From: CAWCAL01 sp963695075
Lineage (GTDB): Bacteria; Actinomycetota; Acidimicrobiia; Acidimicrobiales; CAWCAL01
NCBI GenBank assembly: GCA_963695075.1
Contig: CAVOFR010000007.1
Location: 1,364,001-1,428,000, forward strand
Length of the DNA stretch: 64,000 bases
Reading direction: 5' to 3'
Both the position numbers and the translations under genes were made by a program. Position 1 is the first letter of the stretch, and each line of letters opens with the position of its first letter. This document shows positions 17,324-26,078 of the stretch, in pieces. The notes below the pieces were generated by a model. That model saw nothing but the letters and a program-made list of their open reading frames with translations, did no database searches and had not been told where the DNA came from.

Positions 17324-18503
17324 CTACTTGATCTCGTATGAGTCGTACAGCCCGCCGTAGAGCGAGTCGATCGTGGCCGGCTGGAGGTTGGTGTCATCCG
17401 CGTCCAGTCCGAACACCGACCGGAGATGCGCCACCGTCACGTGATTCACGAGGGCCTGGAGATCGCGGGGGTCGTTGTCCCCGGGCTGACAGCCGTCGTC
17501 GGCCGCTTCGAGCAGGCGACCGGCGTCGGGTGCCGCGGCGATGAAGAGATCGCGCAGCTCACCCAGACCGCCGTTGTCGTAGAACCGGGGACAGATGTCG
17601 ATGTACGAGGCGTGACCCGCCTCGTCCAGGACCATGTAGCGATTGGGCGAGGCGAGTGCGTCGACCTTCGGCTGCACTTCGTCAGGCGGGATGAGAATGT
17701 CGCCGTCCGAGGCGAAGATGACGGTGGGCTTCCCGACAGGGGGATCGGGTGGAGTACCGCCGGGGGCCTGAGCCAGGATCGTGTCGATCGCCGGAGCGGG
17801 CAGCAGGGCGAGGACGGCGCCGCCCCCCGCGCTCGAGGCCGTCTGCGCCGACGTTGTCCGCGTCGACCAGGTCTTCGAGCGGATGGCCGGCCGTCTCGGA
17901 GGCCTCGGTGACGAGAGCCAACTCGTCGAGCATGACGGTGGCGTCGTCGGGGACGTCATGGTCGGGCTCGTCACCGAACATGGCGCCGCGGTCGCGTCCC
18001 AGATGATCGGTGGCGACGGTGACGAACCCCCACGACGCCACGTGGGCCAGATGCTGCGCCGGGTCGCGACGCCAACTGCCGGCGCCGTGGCTGTGGAGCA
18101 GAACCGGGAAGGGGCCATCGGGGCTGGCGTCGGCATCGAGGTAGGCGTCGACCGGAAACGGTGCCTTGATGACATCGGGGATCAGATCGGCGAAGGCATC
18201 GAATGAAGCGGGGAACGGTTCGAGCGGGTCCACCTCGAGGGGTTCGAGCCCCTCGGTGGCGCCCTCGGCCAGGGGATACCAGACGTCGACTGTGCGGTCG
18301 GGCAACTCCAGCGTGCGCAGACCGACCTCGTAGGGACCCCGCTCACCGAAATCGGTCGGTTCGACCTCGGCGAGGGTCGTGGTCGATGCGCTGGTCGTGC
18401 TCGTCGTCGTGGCCGAGGTCGTGGTGTCGGCATCGTCGCCGCACGCGGCGGTGAGGAGAAAGAACGCCACGAGAGCGGCGATCGGGCCGTGGGACCTGAT
18501 CAT
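17324..18503 (-). pseudogene. Secreted dienelactone hydrolase/PAF-acetylhydrolase-like lipoprotein, frameshifted
   Basis: The frame from ATG 18503 encodes a lipoprotein signal (IAALVAFFLLTAACGDD), a Thr/Ser linker and the first half of an alpha/beta hydrolase (PVLLHSHGAGSW, VTVATDHLGRDRG). At about 17830-17837, inside the nucleophile elbow, the frame breaks. The rest, with LLPAPAIDTILAQAPGG and DEAGHASYID, lies in the next frame down to TGA 17324. Dropping one base restores the elbow GLSAGG and gives exactly 393 codons (392 residues). So one inserted base separates two intact halves: either a fresh pseudogene or a base-calling error. The start overlaps the sugar transferase stop (ATGA). Confidence 0.8.
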
Positions 18504-19135
18504 GAAGCACCCTCCTGTTCGCTGGGGCCGAGCCAGTAGCTGCTCGTATCTCTGTCGTCGGGGAGCTCGGCGCCGTGGCCGGACACGGCGGCCCGAATCG
18601 TCACGGCGAGGAGCCTCAGATCCTCGGCTGCCGACTGAGAGTCCAGGTAGGCGAGATCGGCCTCGAGCCTCTCGGTCCAGTCGAGATGGTTTCGTCCGCT
18701 CACCTGGGCTCGGCCGGTGACACCGGGACGCACCGACACCCGTCGCCACTGATCGGCGCAGTACCTGCTCACCGTCTCGTCACACGTGGGACGTGGACCC
18801 ACCAGGCTCATCTCGCCGCGGGCCACGTTCAGCAGTTGGGGCAGCTCGTCCAGGGAGAGCCGCCGCAACCAGCGACCGACCGGTGTCGTGCGTGGGTCAT
18901 CCAGGGGTGGGTGGTCATCGGTGGCGTCGATCGTCGTGCGGAACTTTCGCAGCTCGAACGGCGAACCTCCTCGACCGACCCGGGGGATCCGGAGGAGTGC
19001 CGGGCCCGGTGAGGTCAGCCGGATGGCGAAGGCAATCGCCAGGCCGAGCAGTCCGGCCGGCACGGCGGCGAGGACCAGCAGGGTCAGATCGAAGATGCGC
19101 TTGCCCCGGTAGCTGGCCCGGCCCCCCGGTTCCAC
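18500..19135 (-). CDS. Bacterial sugar transferase (undecaprenyl-phosphate glycosyl-1-phosphate transferase type)
   Basis: 211 residues: a membrane helix (about 15-38) followed by the conserved cytosolic domain, with KFRTTIDATDD, LRRLSLDELPQLLNVARGEMSLVGPRP (in two conserved blocks, SLDELPQ and MSLVGPRP) and RPGVTGRAQVSGR. The length fits short WbaP/PglC-like enzymes that start lipid-linked glycan synthesis. No other polysaccharide genes are nearby, which is unusual. It starts one base after the acyl-CoA synthetase stop and overlaps the lipoprotein gene. Confidence 0.9.
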   Translation of the reverse strand: MEPGGRASYRGKRIFDLTLLVLAAVPAGLLGLAIAFAIRLTSPGPALLRIPRVGRGGSPFELRKFRTTIDATDDHPPLDDPRTTPVGRWLRRLSLDELPQLLNVARGEMSLVGPRPTCDETVSRYCADQWRRVSVRPGVTGRAQVSGRNHLDWTERLEADLAYLDSQSAAEDLRLLAVTIRAAVSGHGAELPDDRDTSSYWLGPSEQEGAS

Positions 19136-19136
19136 C

Positions 19137-20792
19137 TCAGCTCGTCTCGCCGGTGGTGGCCTCTCCGCGGTCTCCGGGTTCTGCCGTACCCTCCGCCACG
19201 GCCAGGGCCCAGCGATAGTCGGGCTTGCCGGCCGGAGACCGGCGGATCTCCTCGACAGCGTGGAGCTCGCGGGGGACCTTGTACCCGGCGATCAGCGTTC
19301 GGGCGTGGCCCTGGAGCTCCTCCAATGGGACGTCGGCGCCAGGGCGGAACTGCACGACGGCGCTGACCCGCTGGCCCCACTGTTGGTCGCTCTGGCCCAC
19401 GACGACGCAGTCGTACACGGCGTCATGGGCCTTCAGCGCGTGTTCGACCTCTTCGGGGAAGATCTTCTCGCCGCCGGAGTTGATCGAGATCGAGCCCCGG
19501 CCCATCAACGTGATCTTGCCGGGGTCGGCCCACCGGGCGAAGTCGCCCGGCATCGAGTAGCGCTGCCCGTCGTCGGCCGTTATGAAGGTCGCCGCCGTCT
19601 TCTCCGGATCCCGGTAGTAGCCGAGTGGGATGTTCCCTCCCCGGCCGATGTGTCCGACTGCGTCGGAGTCGGGCGGGATCAACTCGAGGTTCTCGTCGAG
19701 GAGCACGACGTCGGGTCCGGCGTCGACCGTCGGTCCCCCGGCACTCATGGCGGTGTCACCCTTGGTGACCATCTTGATGCCGTTGAATCCGGACTCGCTG
19801 GAGCCGATCGAGTCGGTCAGGATCAGGTCGGGGAGGCGATCGAGGAATCGGTCCTTGACAGCAGGGGAGAAGACCGCGGCCGTGCTGGACAGGCTGACCA
19901 CCGAGGAGACGTCGAGCTCGGGGTGCTGTTCGAGGTACTCGATCATGGGACGGCCCATGGCATCGCCGGTGATCAGCACCGAGTTGACCCGTTCGCTCTC
20001 CACGAGGTTCCAGAGGGCCGCGGCCGAGAACCTGGCCATGAGCACGGTGGCGTTGCCGACGAAGCCCTGGCCCATCACGGCCCACTGCGAGGCTCCGTGC
20101 ATCAGCGGCGCCGGGGCGAGGAAGACCAACTGGCCCTCGGCGGCCGCAGCCCGCTCGGCCAGTTCGTGGTCGTGGGTGGCCCGGTGGCCGGTCAGAGCGT
20201 CGATCCCACCGCCGAGCGCGAAGATCACGTCCTCCTGACGCCACATGACGCCCTTGGGCATGCCGGTCGTGCCGCCGGTGTAGAGAATGTAGGTGTCGTC
20301 ACCGCTCCGGGGCTCGAAGTCACGCTCGGCCGATTCGTCGGCCATGGCCTCCTCGTAGGGAACCGCATCGAGTCCGGAGATGTCGGCGCCCGAATCGTCC
20401 TCGATCATCACCAGGTGGCGGAGGGTCTCGATCTCGTCCCGTATCGCCGCGATCCGGGGGGCGAAGTCCCGGTCGTGGACCACGGCCACCAGGTCGGCGT
20501 TGTCGTAGAGGTACCGAAGCTCATCCTCGACGTAGCGGAAGTTGACGTTGATCGGGACGGCCCGAGCCTTGTAGCAGCCGAGCATCGACTCGACCCACTC
20601 GACCGAGTTGAGCGCGTGAATGCCGACATGGTCGCCCGCGGTGACGCCGGAGCTCAGGAGGTGGTGGGCGAACTGGCTCGCCCGGGAATCCAGCTGGGCG
20701 AAGGTCCGGCGCTCGTCGTCGACGACCACTGCCAGCCGGTCCGGCACCGCATCGGTCGCGTACTCGAAGAGATCGGCGATGTTGAAAGCCAT
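19137..20792 (-). CDS. Acyl-CoA synthetase (FadD-like, AMP-binding)
   Basis: 551 residues. The AMP-binding P-loop-like motif is YTGGTTGMPKGVMW, followed by the substrate pocket region (PAPLMHGASQW), the A8 hinge (MGRGSISINSGGEKIFPEEVE) and the C-terminal catalytic lysine motif RSPAGKPDYRW. It should activate a carboxylic acid to its CoA thioester via an acyl-adenylate. ATG 20792 (MAFNIADLFEYA) fits the family start; the ORF extends 12 codons further upstream without homology. A half-match to a KstR-like operator (TAGAACAGGTC) lies just upstream. The substrate is unknown. Confidence 0.92.
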   Translation of the reverse strand: MAFNIADLFEYATDAVPDRLAVVVDDERRTFAQLDSRASQFAHHLLSSGVTAGDHVGIHALNSVEWVESMLGCYKARAVPINVNFRYVEDELRYLYDNADLVAVVHDRDFAPRIAAIRDEIETLRHLVMIEDDSGADISGLDAVPYEEAMADESAERDFEPRSGDDTYILYTGGTTGMPKGVMWRQEDVIFALGGGIDALTGHRATHDHELAERAAAAEGQLVFLAPAPLMHGASQWAVMGQGFVGNATVLMARFSAAALWNLVESERVNSVLITGDAMGRPMIEYLEQHPELDVSSVVSLSSTAAVFSPAVKDRFLDRLPDLILTDSIGSSESGFNGIKMVTKGDTAMSAGGPTVDAGPDVVLLDENLELIPPDSDAVGHIGRGGNIPLGYYRDPEKTAATFITADDGQRYSMPGDFARWADPGKITLMGRGSISINSGGEKIFPEEVEHALKAHDAVYDCVVVGQSDQQWGQRVSAVVQFRPGADVPLEELQGHARTLIAGYKVPRELHAVEEIRRSPAGKPDYRWALAVAEGTAEPGDRGEATTGETS

Positions 20793-20897
20793 CGATGAAG
20801 TAGAACAGGTCGCCCGGCGATCGGGCAACCACGCCGATCGCCGGTCTCGGAGCCCGGTTCGTTTGCAGGTGAGGGCCGGTCGGTCTTGAATGAGGCG

Positions 20898-22148
20898 ATG
20901 GATTCCGCCTTCTTCCGACGCTCGCTGTTTCGCGCCCTGACGGTCGCCAACACCTTCCGACCCCGGCGGGCTCCGATGGCGGTGTCCCTACCGAGCTTCG
21001 TCACGTCGTGGATGGCCAACGAGATGCCCCTGCAGATGATGGCGTGGGACGTGGCCACCACGGCCCGGCAGATTCGCAGAGGAGCGCTCGACACCCGGAA
21101 GGGCCAGATCGCAGTGGGTCTGAATGCCCTGGCCGTCGGTGGCCTCGCCGCGTTGTACGTCCGCAACCGTAGGTCCGCTCCTGCCATCGAGGCCGCCGTT
21201 CGGGAGCTGGGAATCGACGCGGAACCCGCCGCCGCCCCGATCTCGGTCGGGAGTCGGGCCGTGGCGCCGGTGGCGTTTCGCCGCAAGGGCGTCGCGACCA
21301 CCCGCCACATCAGGTACGGCGAGGCTCGGGGCACGGCGCTGCACCTCGATGTGATCGCCCCTGGCGTGCCGCCCCTGCCCGGCCAGGCCCGGCCGGCGCT
21401 GGTGCAGGTCCACGGCGGGGGCTGGGTCATCGGCGACAAGCGTGAGCAGGGCCAGCCGTTGGTCAATCACATGGCAGCCAACGGTTGGGTCTGCTTCAAC
21501 GTGAACTACCGCCTCGGGCCGAAGCACATGTTCCCCGATCACCTCGTGGACGTGAAGACCGCCATTGCCTGGATTCGGGAGCGGGCCGACGAATACGGCA
21601 TCGATCCGGACCGCATCGCAGTGACCGGTGGATCGGCGGGTGGTCACCTGGCCGCCATGGTGGGCCTCACGCCCGGCGATCCCCGGTTCCAGCCGGGATT
21701 CGAGTCGGCGGACACCTCGGTGATGGCAGCGGTGCCGTTCTATGCGCCGTTCGACCTGACCGATTCGGCCGGCCACCACGGTCCCGAGTTCGTCCGCTAT
21801 CTCGAGCGTTACGTACTCGGTGCCGCATTCGACAGTGACCCCGAGCGGTTCTCGGCCTACTCACCGCTCGATCGAATTCACGCCGACGCACCGCCGTTCT
21901 TCGTATTGCACGGAGACCTCGACACACTGATCCCCGTGGCTGACGCCCGTCGGTTCGTGGCCCGCCTCCGAGAGGTGTCGAACGCGCCGGTCGCGTACGC
22001 GGAGGTGCCGGGGGCCCAACACGCCTTCGAGGTCGTCCACAGTCCCCGCACCAACCAGGCGATCGAGAGCGTCCGGGTCTTCCTCCATCACGTGGCCAGC
22101 GGCCGCATCGGAGCGTCAGTCGGCCGCGAGCTGGCCAGCGTCGGCTGA
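20898..22148 (+). CDS. Alpha/beta hydrolase fold-3 esterase/lipase (HSL-like)
   Basis: 416 residues. The N-terminal 135 residues hold helices, including a hydrophobic segment GLNALAVGGLAALYV that may anchor it to the membrane. The catalytic domain has the HSL signature QVHGGGWVIGDK, the nucleophile elbow TGGSAGGHLAAM, FVLHGDLDTLIPV (acid) and PGAQHAFE (histidine). The ATG at 20898 is chosen over an in-frame TTG at 20886. The end overlaps the convergent membrane-protein gene by 33 bases. It probably acts on acyl esters. Confidence 0.88.
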   Translation: MDSAFFRRSLFRALTVANTFRPRRAPMAVSLPSFVTSWMANEMPLQMMAWDVATTARQIRRGALDTRKGQIAVGLNALAVGGLAALYVRNRRSAPAIEAAVRELGIDAEPAAAPISVGSRAVAPVAFRRKGVATTRHIRYGEARGTALHLDVIAPGVPPLPGQARPALVQVHGGGWVIGDKREQGQPLVNHMAANGWVCFNVNYRLGPKHMFPDHLVDVKTAIAWIRERADEYGIDPDRIAVTGGSAGGHLAAMVGLTPGDPRFQPGFESADTSVMAAVPFYAPFDLTDSAGHHGPEFVRYLERYVLGAAFDSDPERFSAYSPLDRIHADAPPFFVLHGDLDTLIPVADARRFVARLREVSNAPVAYAEVPGAQHAFEVVHSPRTNQAIESVRVFLHHVASGRIGASVGRELASVG

Positions 22149-22847
22149 TCGGGACACCTCGGCTCGGCCGGCGAACCAGAACGACAACGCCACCGCGGTC
22201 AGCGCGACGGCCTGGGCACACTCGCGGATCTCGGCGATGCGTTCGAGGGCGTCGTCCTCCACTCCGAGGAACCGGTAGCTCTTCGACAGCACCAGGTTCA
22301 CGATCATGACCAGGCCGAAGACGAGGGGGGCGACCGGGAGGCGGAGTCGATCGCACAGCCGGGCGATCGATCGGCTCAGCTGGGTGAGAGCGGGAAGTAC
22401 CACCAGCCATCCGAGCCAGAACAGCAGGAACAGACGGTTGAACTTGAGCCAGCCGCCCTCGACGGTGTCGAACGTCTCGAGATTGTGCAGGGTGGTCTCA
22501 CCCTGCACGTTCGTGGCGCGATCGACGTCACCCCAGCCGAGGAGTCGCTGACCCCAGCTGACCTCCTCACCGGCCGCGAAGATCAGGAGAACGGCGAGGG
22601 CAAGGAACCACCAGGATCGCTTCGTGTGCCAGGTCCTGACGAAGACGACAGCGAAGAGCACGCCCGCGGCCAGGAATGCGAACGCCCCCAGGGTCTCGTA
22701 GATGCCGTCCTCCCGGGTGAGGTCGACGGTCGTCTCCGAGGGCACGATCAGGGGGATGGCCCAGGCGACCACGCCGAACCCCAGTGCAGCACCGGCGAGG
22801 CGGCGATCGAAGCTCGTGCCGCCTACCGCTTCGATCGATTCGGGCAT
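22116..22847 (-). CDS. Conserved integral membrane protein with GEEVSWGQRL motif
   Basis: 243 residues with about five or six membrane segments. The motif AAGEEVSWGQRLLGWG after the third segment, followed by LHNLETFD, is a recurring signature in uncharacterised bacterial membrane proteins. I know no function for it. It is six bases downstream of the RhtA-like exporter gene and probably co-transcribed with it. Confidence 0.75.
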   Translation of the reverse strand: MPESIEAVGGTSFDRRLAGAALGFGVVAWAIPLIVPSETTVDLTREDGIYETLGAFAFLAAGVLFAVVFVRTWHTKRSWWFLALAVLLIFAAGEEVSWGQRLLGWGDVDRATNVQGETTLHNLETFDTVEGGWLKFNRLFLLFWLGWLVVLPALTQLSRSIARLCDRLRLPVAPLVFGLVMIVNLVLSKSYRFLGVEDDALERIAEIRECAQAVALTAVALSFWFAGRAEVSRSADAGQLAAD

Positions 22848-22853
22848 GGAACC

Positions 22854-23759
22854 TCAGGGGGACGGGGGGATAGCGTCGCCGGAACGACCGGATGCGGCCG
22901 TCTCGCGCAATCCGACCCCCAGGGTAACCAGTGCGATGCCGATGGCCTCCGGGCCGGACGGCACCTGGCCGAGGGAGATCACACCGACGATCGCGGCCGT
23001 GGCCGGAAGGATCGCCAGGAGCACAGCGAACCGGTCGGCGGTGATGCGGCGCAGCACCCACTGATCGAGGGCATAGGGGATGACGCTCGAGAGGACTCCC
23101 ACCGCGGCACCCCGGGCCAGCCATTCTGCGTTCTCGGTCGCCGCCGCGGCCGCCGGAGCGAGCGCGGGGGCGGTGATGACGGTGCCAGCGGTGATGGCGA
23201 CGGCGAGCCCGGTCAGGCCGGTCGTGCGATTGGCCACGCGCCCTCCGAGCCAGATGTAGCCCGCCCACAGGACGGCCGCCGCTAGTGCGAACGCCACGCC
23301 GACCGCACTGCCGCCGACCTGCACTCCGGCGAGGAGGAGTACGCCCGCACCGGCCAGGGCCACGGCCGCACCGTTTCGGGCAGTGCGGGCGGCGGCGGCG
23401 GCGAAGGCGACCGGCCCGATGAACTCGATGGCGACCGCTGTGCCCAACGGCAGGGTGTCGGCGGCGACGTAGAAACAGGCGTTCATGGCGACGAGCACGG
23501 TCCCGAAGAGCGCCGACCAGCCGAGGTCGGCCCGATCCCAGGCCTGCCGCCACGGTCGGGCCAGCGCGAGCAGGATCAGGCCGGCCGAGGCGGATCGCAA
23601 CCATGCCACGCCGGGCGGGCGAATGTGGTCGAACATCCCGACGGCGATGGCGGCGCCGAGGTAGAGCGAGACCGCCGCCGTGGTGAAGGCCGCGACCGGT
23701 GCGGCCGAATGGGGGAGCGGCTGTGTTGTCGGAGAGGCCGGATCGGACTGGGGTGCCAT
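22854..23759 (-). CDS. DMT/EamA-family exporter, RhtA-like
   Basis: 301 residues with ten predicted membrane helices in two EamA repeats. LPLGTAVAIEFIGPVAFA and WLRSASAGLILLALARPW match the RhtA (threonine/homoserine exporter) branch. It likely exports amino acids or similar small metabolites across the cytoplasmic membrane. Its ATG at 23759 is only about 30 bases from the start of the divergent acyl-CoA dehydrogenase gene, so the two share one short regulatory region. Confidence 0.87.
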   Translation of the reverse strand: MAPQSDPASPTTQPLPHSAAPVAAFTTAAVSLYLGAAIAVGMFDHIRPPGVAWLRSASAGLILLALARPWRQAWDRADLGWSALFGTVLVAMNACFYVAADTLPLGTAVAIEFIGPVAFAAAAARTARNGAAVALAGAGVLLLAGVQVGGSAVGVAFALAAAVLWAGYIWLGGRVANRTTGLTGLAVAITAGTVITAPALAPAAAAATENAEWLARGAAVGVLSSVIPYALDQWVLRRITADRFAVLLAILPATAAIVGVISLGQVPSGPEAIGIALVTLGVGLRETAASGRSGDAIPPSP

Positions 23760-23762
23760 GGT

Positions 23763-23780
23763 TGTAGGGCACGTTCTACA
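23763..23780. promoter_or_regulatory. Inverted repeat TGTAG-N8-CTACA between divergent starts
   Basis: Five-base arms TGTAG (23763-23767) and CTACA (23776-23780) flank GGCACGTT. Read on the minus strand it is TAGAACGTGCCCTA, which matches one half of the KstR-type consensus TnnAACnnGTTnnA. It sits between the RhtA-like and acyl-CoA dehydrogenase starts, where a repressor could block both. Confidence 0.35.
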
Positions 23781-23790
23781 GTGCGCAGCC

Positions 23791-25017
23791 GTGGACTTCG
23801 AAGACTCCCCCGAGGCAGCGGTGGCCCGAGCCGAGGCCCGGGCCTGGCTGGAGGCGAACGCGTCGCTGAAGACGCCGAGCGGGAACTGGTCCGAACAGCA
23901 CCTGTCGATCGAGCCCGGAGTACGCGAGGACTACGAAGCCCGCACGGCCGAGTGGCAGCGGACGCTGTTCGACGGGGGTTGGGCGGGGATCACCTGGCCG
24001 ACCGAGCACGGTGGCCGGGGTGGCACGATCGAACAGCAGATGATCTTCAACCAGGAGCAAGCGGCGTTCGACGTCGCTCAGGGCTTCTTCCTGGCCACGA
24101 TCCAGCTCGTGGGTCCGCCGATCCGCCAGCACGGTACCGACGCCCAGAAGCGGCGCTATCTCCGGCCGCTCCTGCGGGGCGATGAGCGCTGGTGCCAGCT
24201 CTTCAGTGAGCCCGGGGCCGGCAGCGACCTGGCCGCCCTGTCGACGAAGGCCGAGCGGGACGGTGATGAGTTCGTCGTGACCGGCCAGAAGGTGTGGAAC
24301 TCGGGTGCGCACATGGCCGACTTCGGCATCCTGTTGGCTCGCACCGACCCGGCCGTCCCGAAACACAAGGGCATCACGTTCTTCATCGTCGACATGAAGA
24401 GCCCGGGCATCGACGTGCGACCCCTGGTGCAGCCGACGGGAACCGCCGAGTTCAACGAGGTCTTTCTCGACGAGGTTCGCATCCCGGCCGAGAACGTGGT
24501 CGGCGACGTCGACGGCGGGTGGGCGGTGGCCCGGACCACACTCGCCAGTGAGGCCGTGCTGATCTCGGGTGGATCGGGCCGCGGCGGGTTCGACCCGCTG
24601 ATCGCCATGGTGCGTGATCGGGGACCGGTGGTGGACCGCGTGGCGCGACAGCGCCTGGCGGACGTCTACGCCCGTGAGCGGATCCTCAAGTACCTCGGGT
24701 TCCGATTCCAGACCGCGGTCGCCTCGGGCGACTTCGCCTCGGCCCCGCACGGATCGGTCATGAAGCTGTTGAAGACCGAGCTCGTGACCCGCATCGGCAA
24801 TCTTGCCACCGAGGCGTTGGGCCCGGCCGGCGCCCTGACCGACGACGACGCCTACGAGGGCGGCTACTGGCAGCGGCAGTTCCTCAACCAGTTCGCGACA
24901 CGAATCGGCGGCGGCACGAGTGAGGTGCACCGGAACAACCTGGCCGAACGGGCCCTCGGACTCCCGCGGGAACCGTCGAACGACCGCGAGATCCCCTTCA
25001 AGGATCTCCCCAGATAA
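23791..25017 (+). CDS. Acyl-CoA dehydrogenase
   Basis: 408 residues. The order of motifs fits a FadE-type flavoenzyme: an N-terminal helical domain (ITWPTEHGGRGG), the FAD/substrate motif CQLFSEPGAGSDLA, KVWNSGAHMADF, the beta-domain VQPTGTAEFNEVFLDEVRIP, and the C-terminal helices ending IGGGTSEVHRNNLAERALG. The GTG at 23791 gives the family-typical start MDFEDSPEAAVARAEARAWL; an upstream ATG at 23758 would overlap the divergent gene start. It oxidises an acyl-CoA to the 2,3-enoyl-CoA. The chain or steroid specificity is unknown. Confidence 0.92.
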   Translation: MDFEDSPEAAVARAEARAWLEANASLKTPSGNWSEQHLSIEPGVREDYEARTAEWQRTLFDGGWAGITWPTEHGGRGGTIEQQMIFNQEQAAFDVAQGFFLATIQLVGPPIRQHGTDAQKRRYLRPLLRGDERWCQLFSEPGAGSDLAALSTKAERDGDEFVVTGQKVWNSGAHMADFGILLARTDPAVPKHKGITFFIVDMKSPGIDVRPLVQPTGTAEFNEVFLDEVRIPAENVVGDVDGGWAVARTTLASEAVLISGGSGRGGFDPLIAMVRDRGPVVDRVARQRLADVYARERILKYLGFRFQTAVASGDFASAPHGSVMKLLKTELVTRIGNLATEALGPAGALTDDDAYEGGYWQRQFLNQFATRIGGGTSEVHRNNLAERALGLPREPSNDREIPFKDLPR

Positions 25018-25022
25018 CGGTC

Positions 25023-25055
25023 AGTGCGTTACCGGGGACAGACCCCGAACGCACT
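25023..25055. repeat. REP hairpin, left copy (imperfect)
   Basis: AGTGCGTT-AC-CGGGG, loop ACAGA, CCCCG-AACGCACT; the two bases AC bulge out of the stem. It encodes the last residues (SAFGVCPR) and stop codon of the RAYT gene, and lies six bases after the convergent acyl-CoA dehydrogenase stop, where it could also end transcription. Confidence 0.85.
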
Positions 25056-25940
25056 CGGCTCGGCGAGCATCATCCTCGCTCGATCGACGAGGGCCGTGAA
25101 GGTCGGGTCGGCGTTCAGCTTCGCTCGACCCCGGTGGACCGCGGATCTGACACTCGTGGCGCGGGCATAGCCGAAGCGATCGGCGAGATCGTTGGCGGGC
25201 ACCCGCGCATCGTCGAGACCGAGGAGAAGCACCAGGTTGCGGGCGACGCTGCGGTCGCCCTTGCCTCGGGTCGCCAACTCGGATCGCGGTACACCGGTGA
25301 TGACGGCGACCACGGTCTCCACGTCGTCGATGCTCGGCGGTCGTGAGGTGGGGTTGAGCGTCGTTGTGCCGGCCGCCCGGTCGACCCGGTGGTCGCGGAC
25401 ACCCGGGCGGGCGGATTCGACATAGGCCGCATACCGCTCGGGGAGGCCGTCGAACATTTCGAGGATCATCGAGCGTCGAAGCCACCATGCCGGGGTACGG
25501 CGGCCGACGTATGCCCCGTAGCTCGACCACCGGAAGCGGGCGAGGTCGATCGATTGATCGAGGTCGAGCGGATTCCGGTGGATGTACCGGGATACCTCCA
25601 TGAGGTACCCGTCGTCGTGGATTGGCACCGAGTGGAAGCGCCCTCGGTAGAGCGGCCCGTCCAGACCGTGCCGGCGGTTGAACCGCTGCGTGTAGACCGA
25701 GGCGAGATGATGCATGCCGGCAGACAGGGAGCCGGCCGGACATGACAGCAACAGGTGATGGTGGTTGCCCATCAGGCAGTAGGCGTGCGTGTTGACACCG
25801 TGCCGTTGGTGGATGTCACCGAGGAGCTCGAGGAATGAACGCCGGTCGGTGTCGTCCAGGAACGTCGGCTGGCGCCGAGCCCCACGGTTCATGACGTGGT
25901 GCCAGGCCCAGTTCGGGTCAGTTCTGGGAGAGCGAGCCAT
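25029..25940 (-). CDS. REP-associated tyrosine transposase (RAYT, Y1/HUH family)
   Basis: 303 residues. The HUH metal motif is in CLMGNHHHLLL (histidines 60-62), and the likely nucleophile tyrosine is Y119 in RYIHRNPLDL. The N-terminal WHHVMNRGARRQPTF and GPLYRGRFHSVPI blocks are standard for the family. A helical C-terminal extension (about 190-290) with a DRFGYARATSVRSAVHRG segment probably binds the REP hairpin. RAYTs nick and join single-stranded REP DNA and are usually single-copy and vertically kept. ATG 25940 opens the domain; the longer frame upstream is not coding. Confidence 0.92.
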   Translation of the reverse strand: MARSPRTDPNWAWHHVMNRGARRQPTFLDDTDRRSFLELLGDIHQRHGVNTHAYCLMGNHHHLLLSCPAGSLSAGMHHLASVYTQRFNRRHGLDGPLYRGRFHSVPIHDDGYLMEVSRYIHRNPLDLDQSIDLARFRWSSYGAYVGRRTPAWWLRRSMILEMFDGLPERYAAYVESARPGVRDHRVDRAAGTTTLNPTSRPPSIDDVETVVAVITGVPRSELATRGKGDRSVARNLVLLLGLDDARVPANDLADRFGYARATSVRSAVHRGRAKLNADPTFTALVDRARMMLAEPSAFGVCPR

Positions 25941-25981
25941 GCTTGCCCAAGTTACGGACAGGCTGTGACACTCGGCGGCCG

Positions 25982-26020
25982 GCAGTGCGTTATCGGGGTC
26001 TGTCCCCGATAACGCACTGC
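25982..26020. repeat. REP hairpin, right copy (perfect 17-bp arms)
   Basis: Arms GCAGTGCGTTATCGGGG and CCCCGATAACGCACTGC are exact reverse complements around the five-base loop TCTGT. It lies 41 bases upstream of the RAYT start and is inverted relative to the left copy. Confidence 0.93.
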
Positions 26021-26078
26021 GCCCCGGGAAGTGGGTCGTTTGGCTCATGTTCTGTGGGAACGGGCCGATTCCTGGAGC

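Larger units (their letters stand above)
25023..26020 (-). mobile_element. REPtron: RAYT transposase gene bracketed by REP hairpins
   Basis: The unit comprises REP hairpin 25023-25055, the RAYT gene 25029-25940 on the minus strand, and REP hairpin 25982-26020. The two hairpins share the AGTGCGTT...CGGGG / CCCCG...AACGCACT sequence and point in opposite directions (loops ACAGA and TCTGT). This is the classic arrangement in which a domesticated single-strand transposase lies among the REP sequences it recognises. The left hairpin is inside the 3' end of the gene. No target duplication is evident. Confidence 0.85.
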
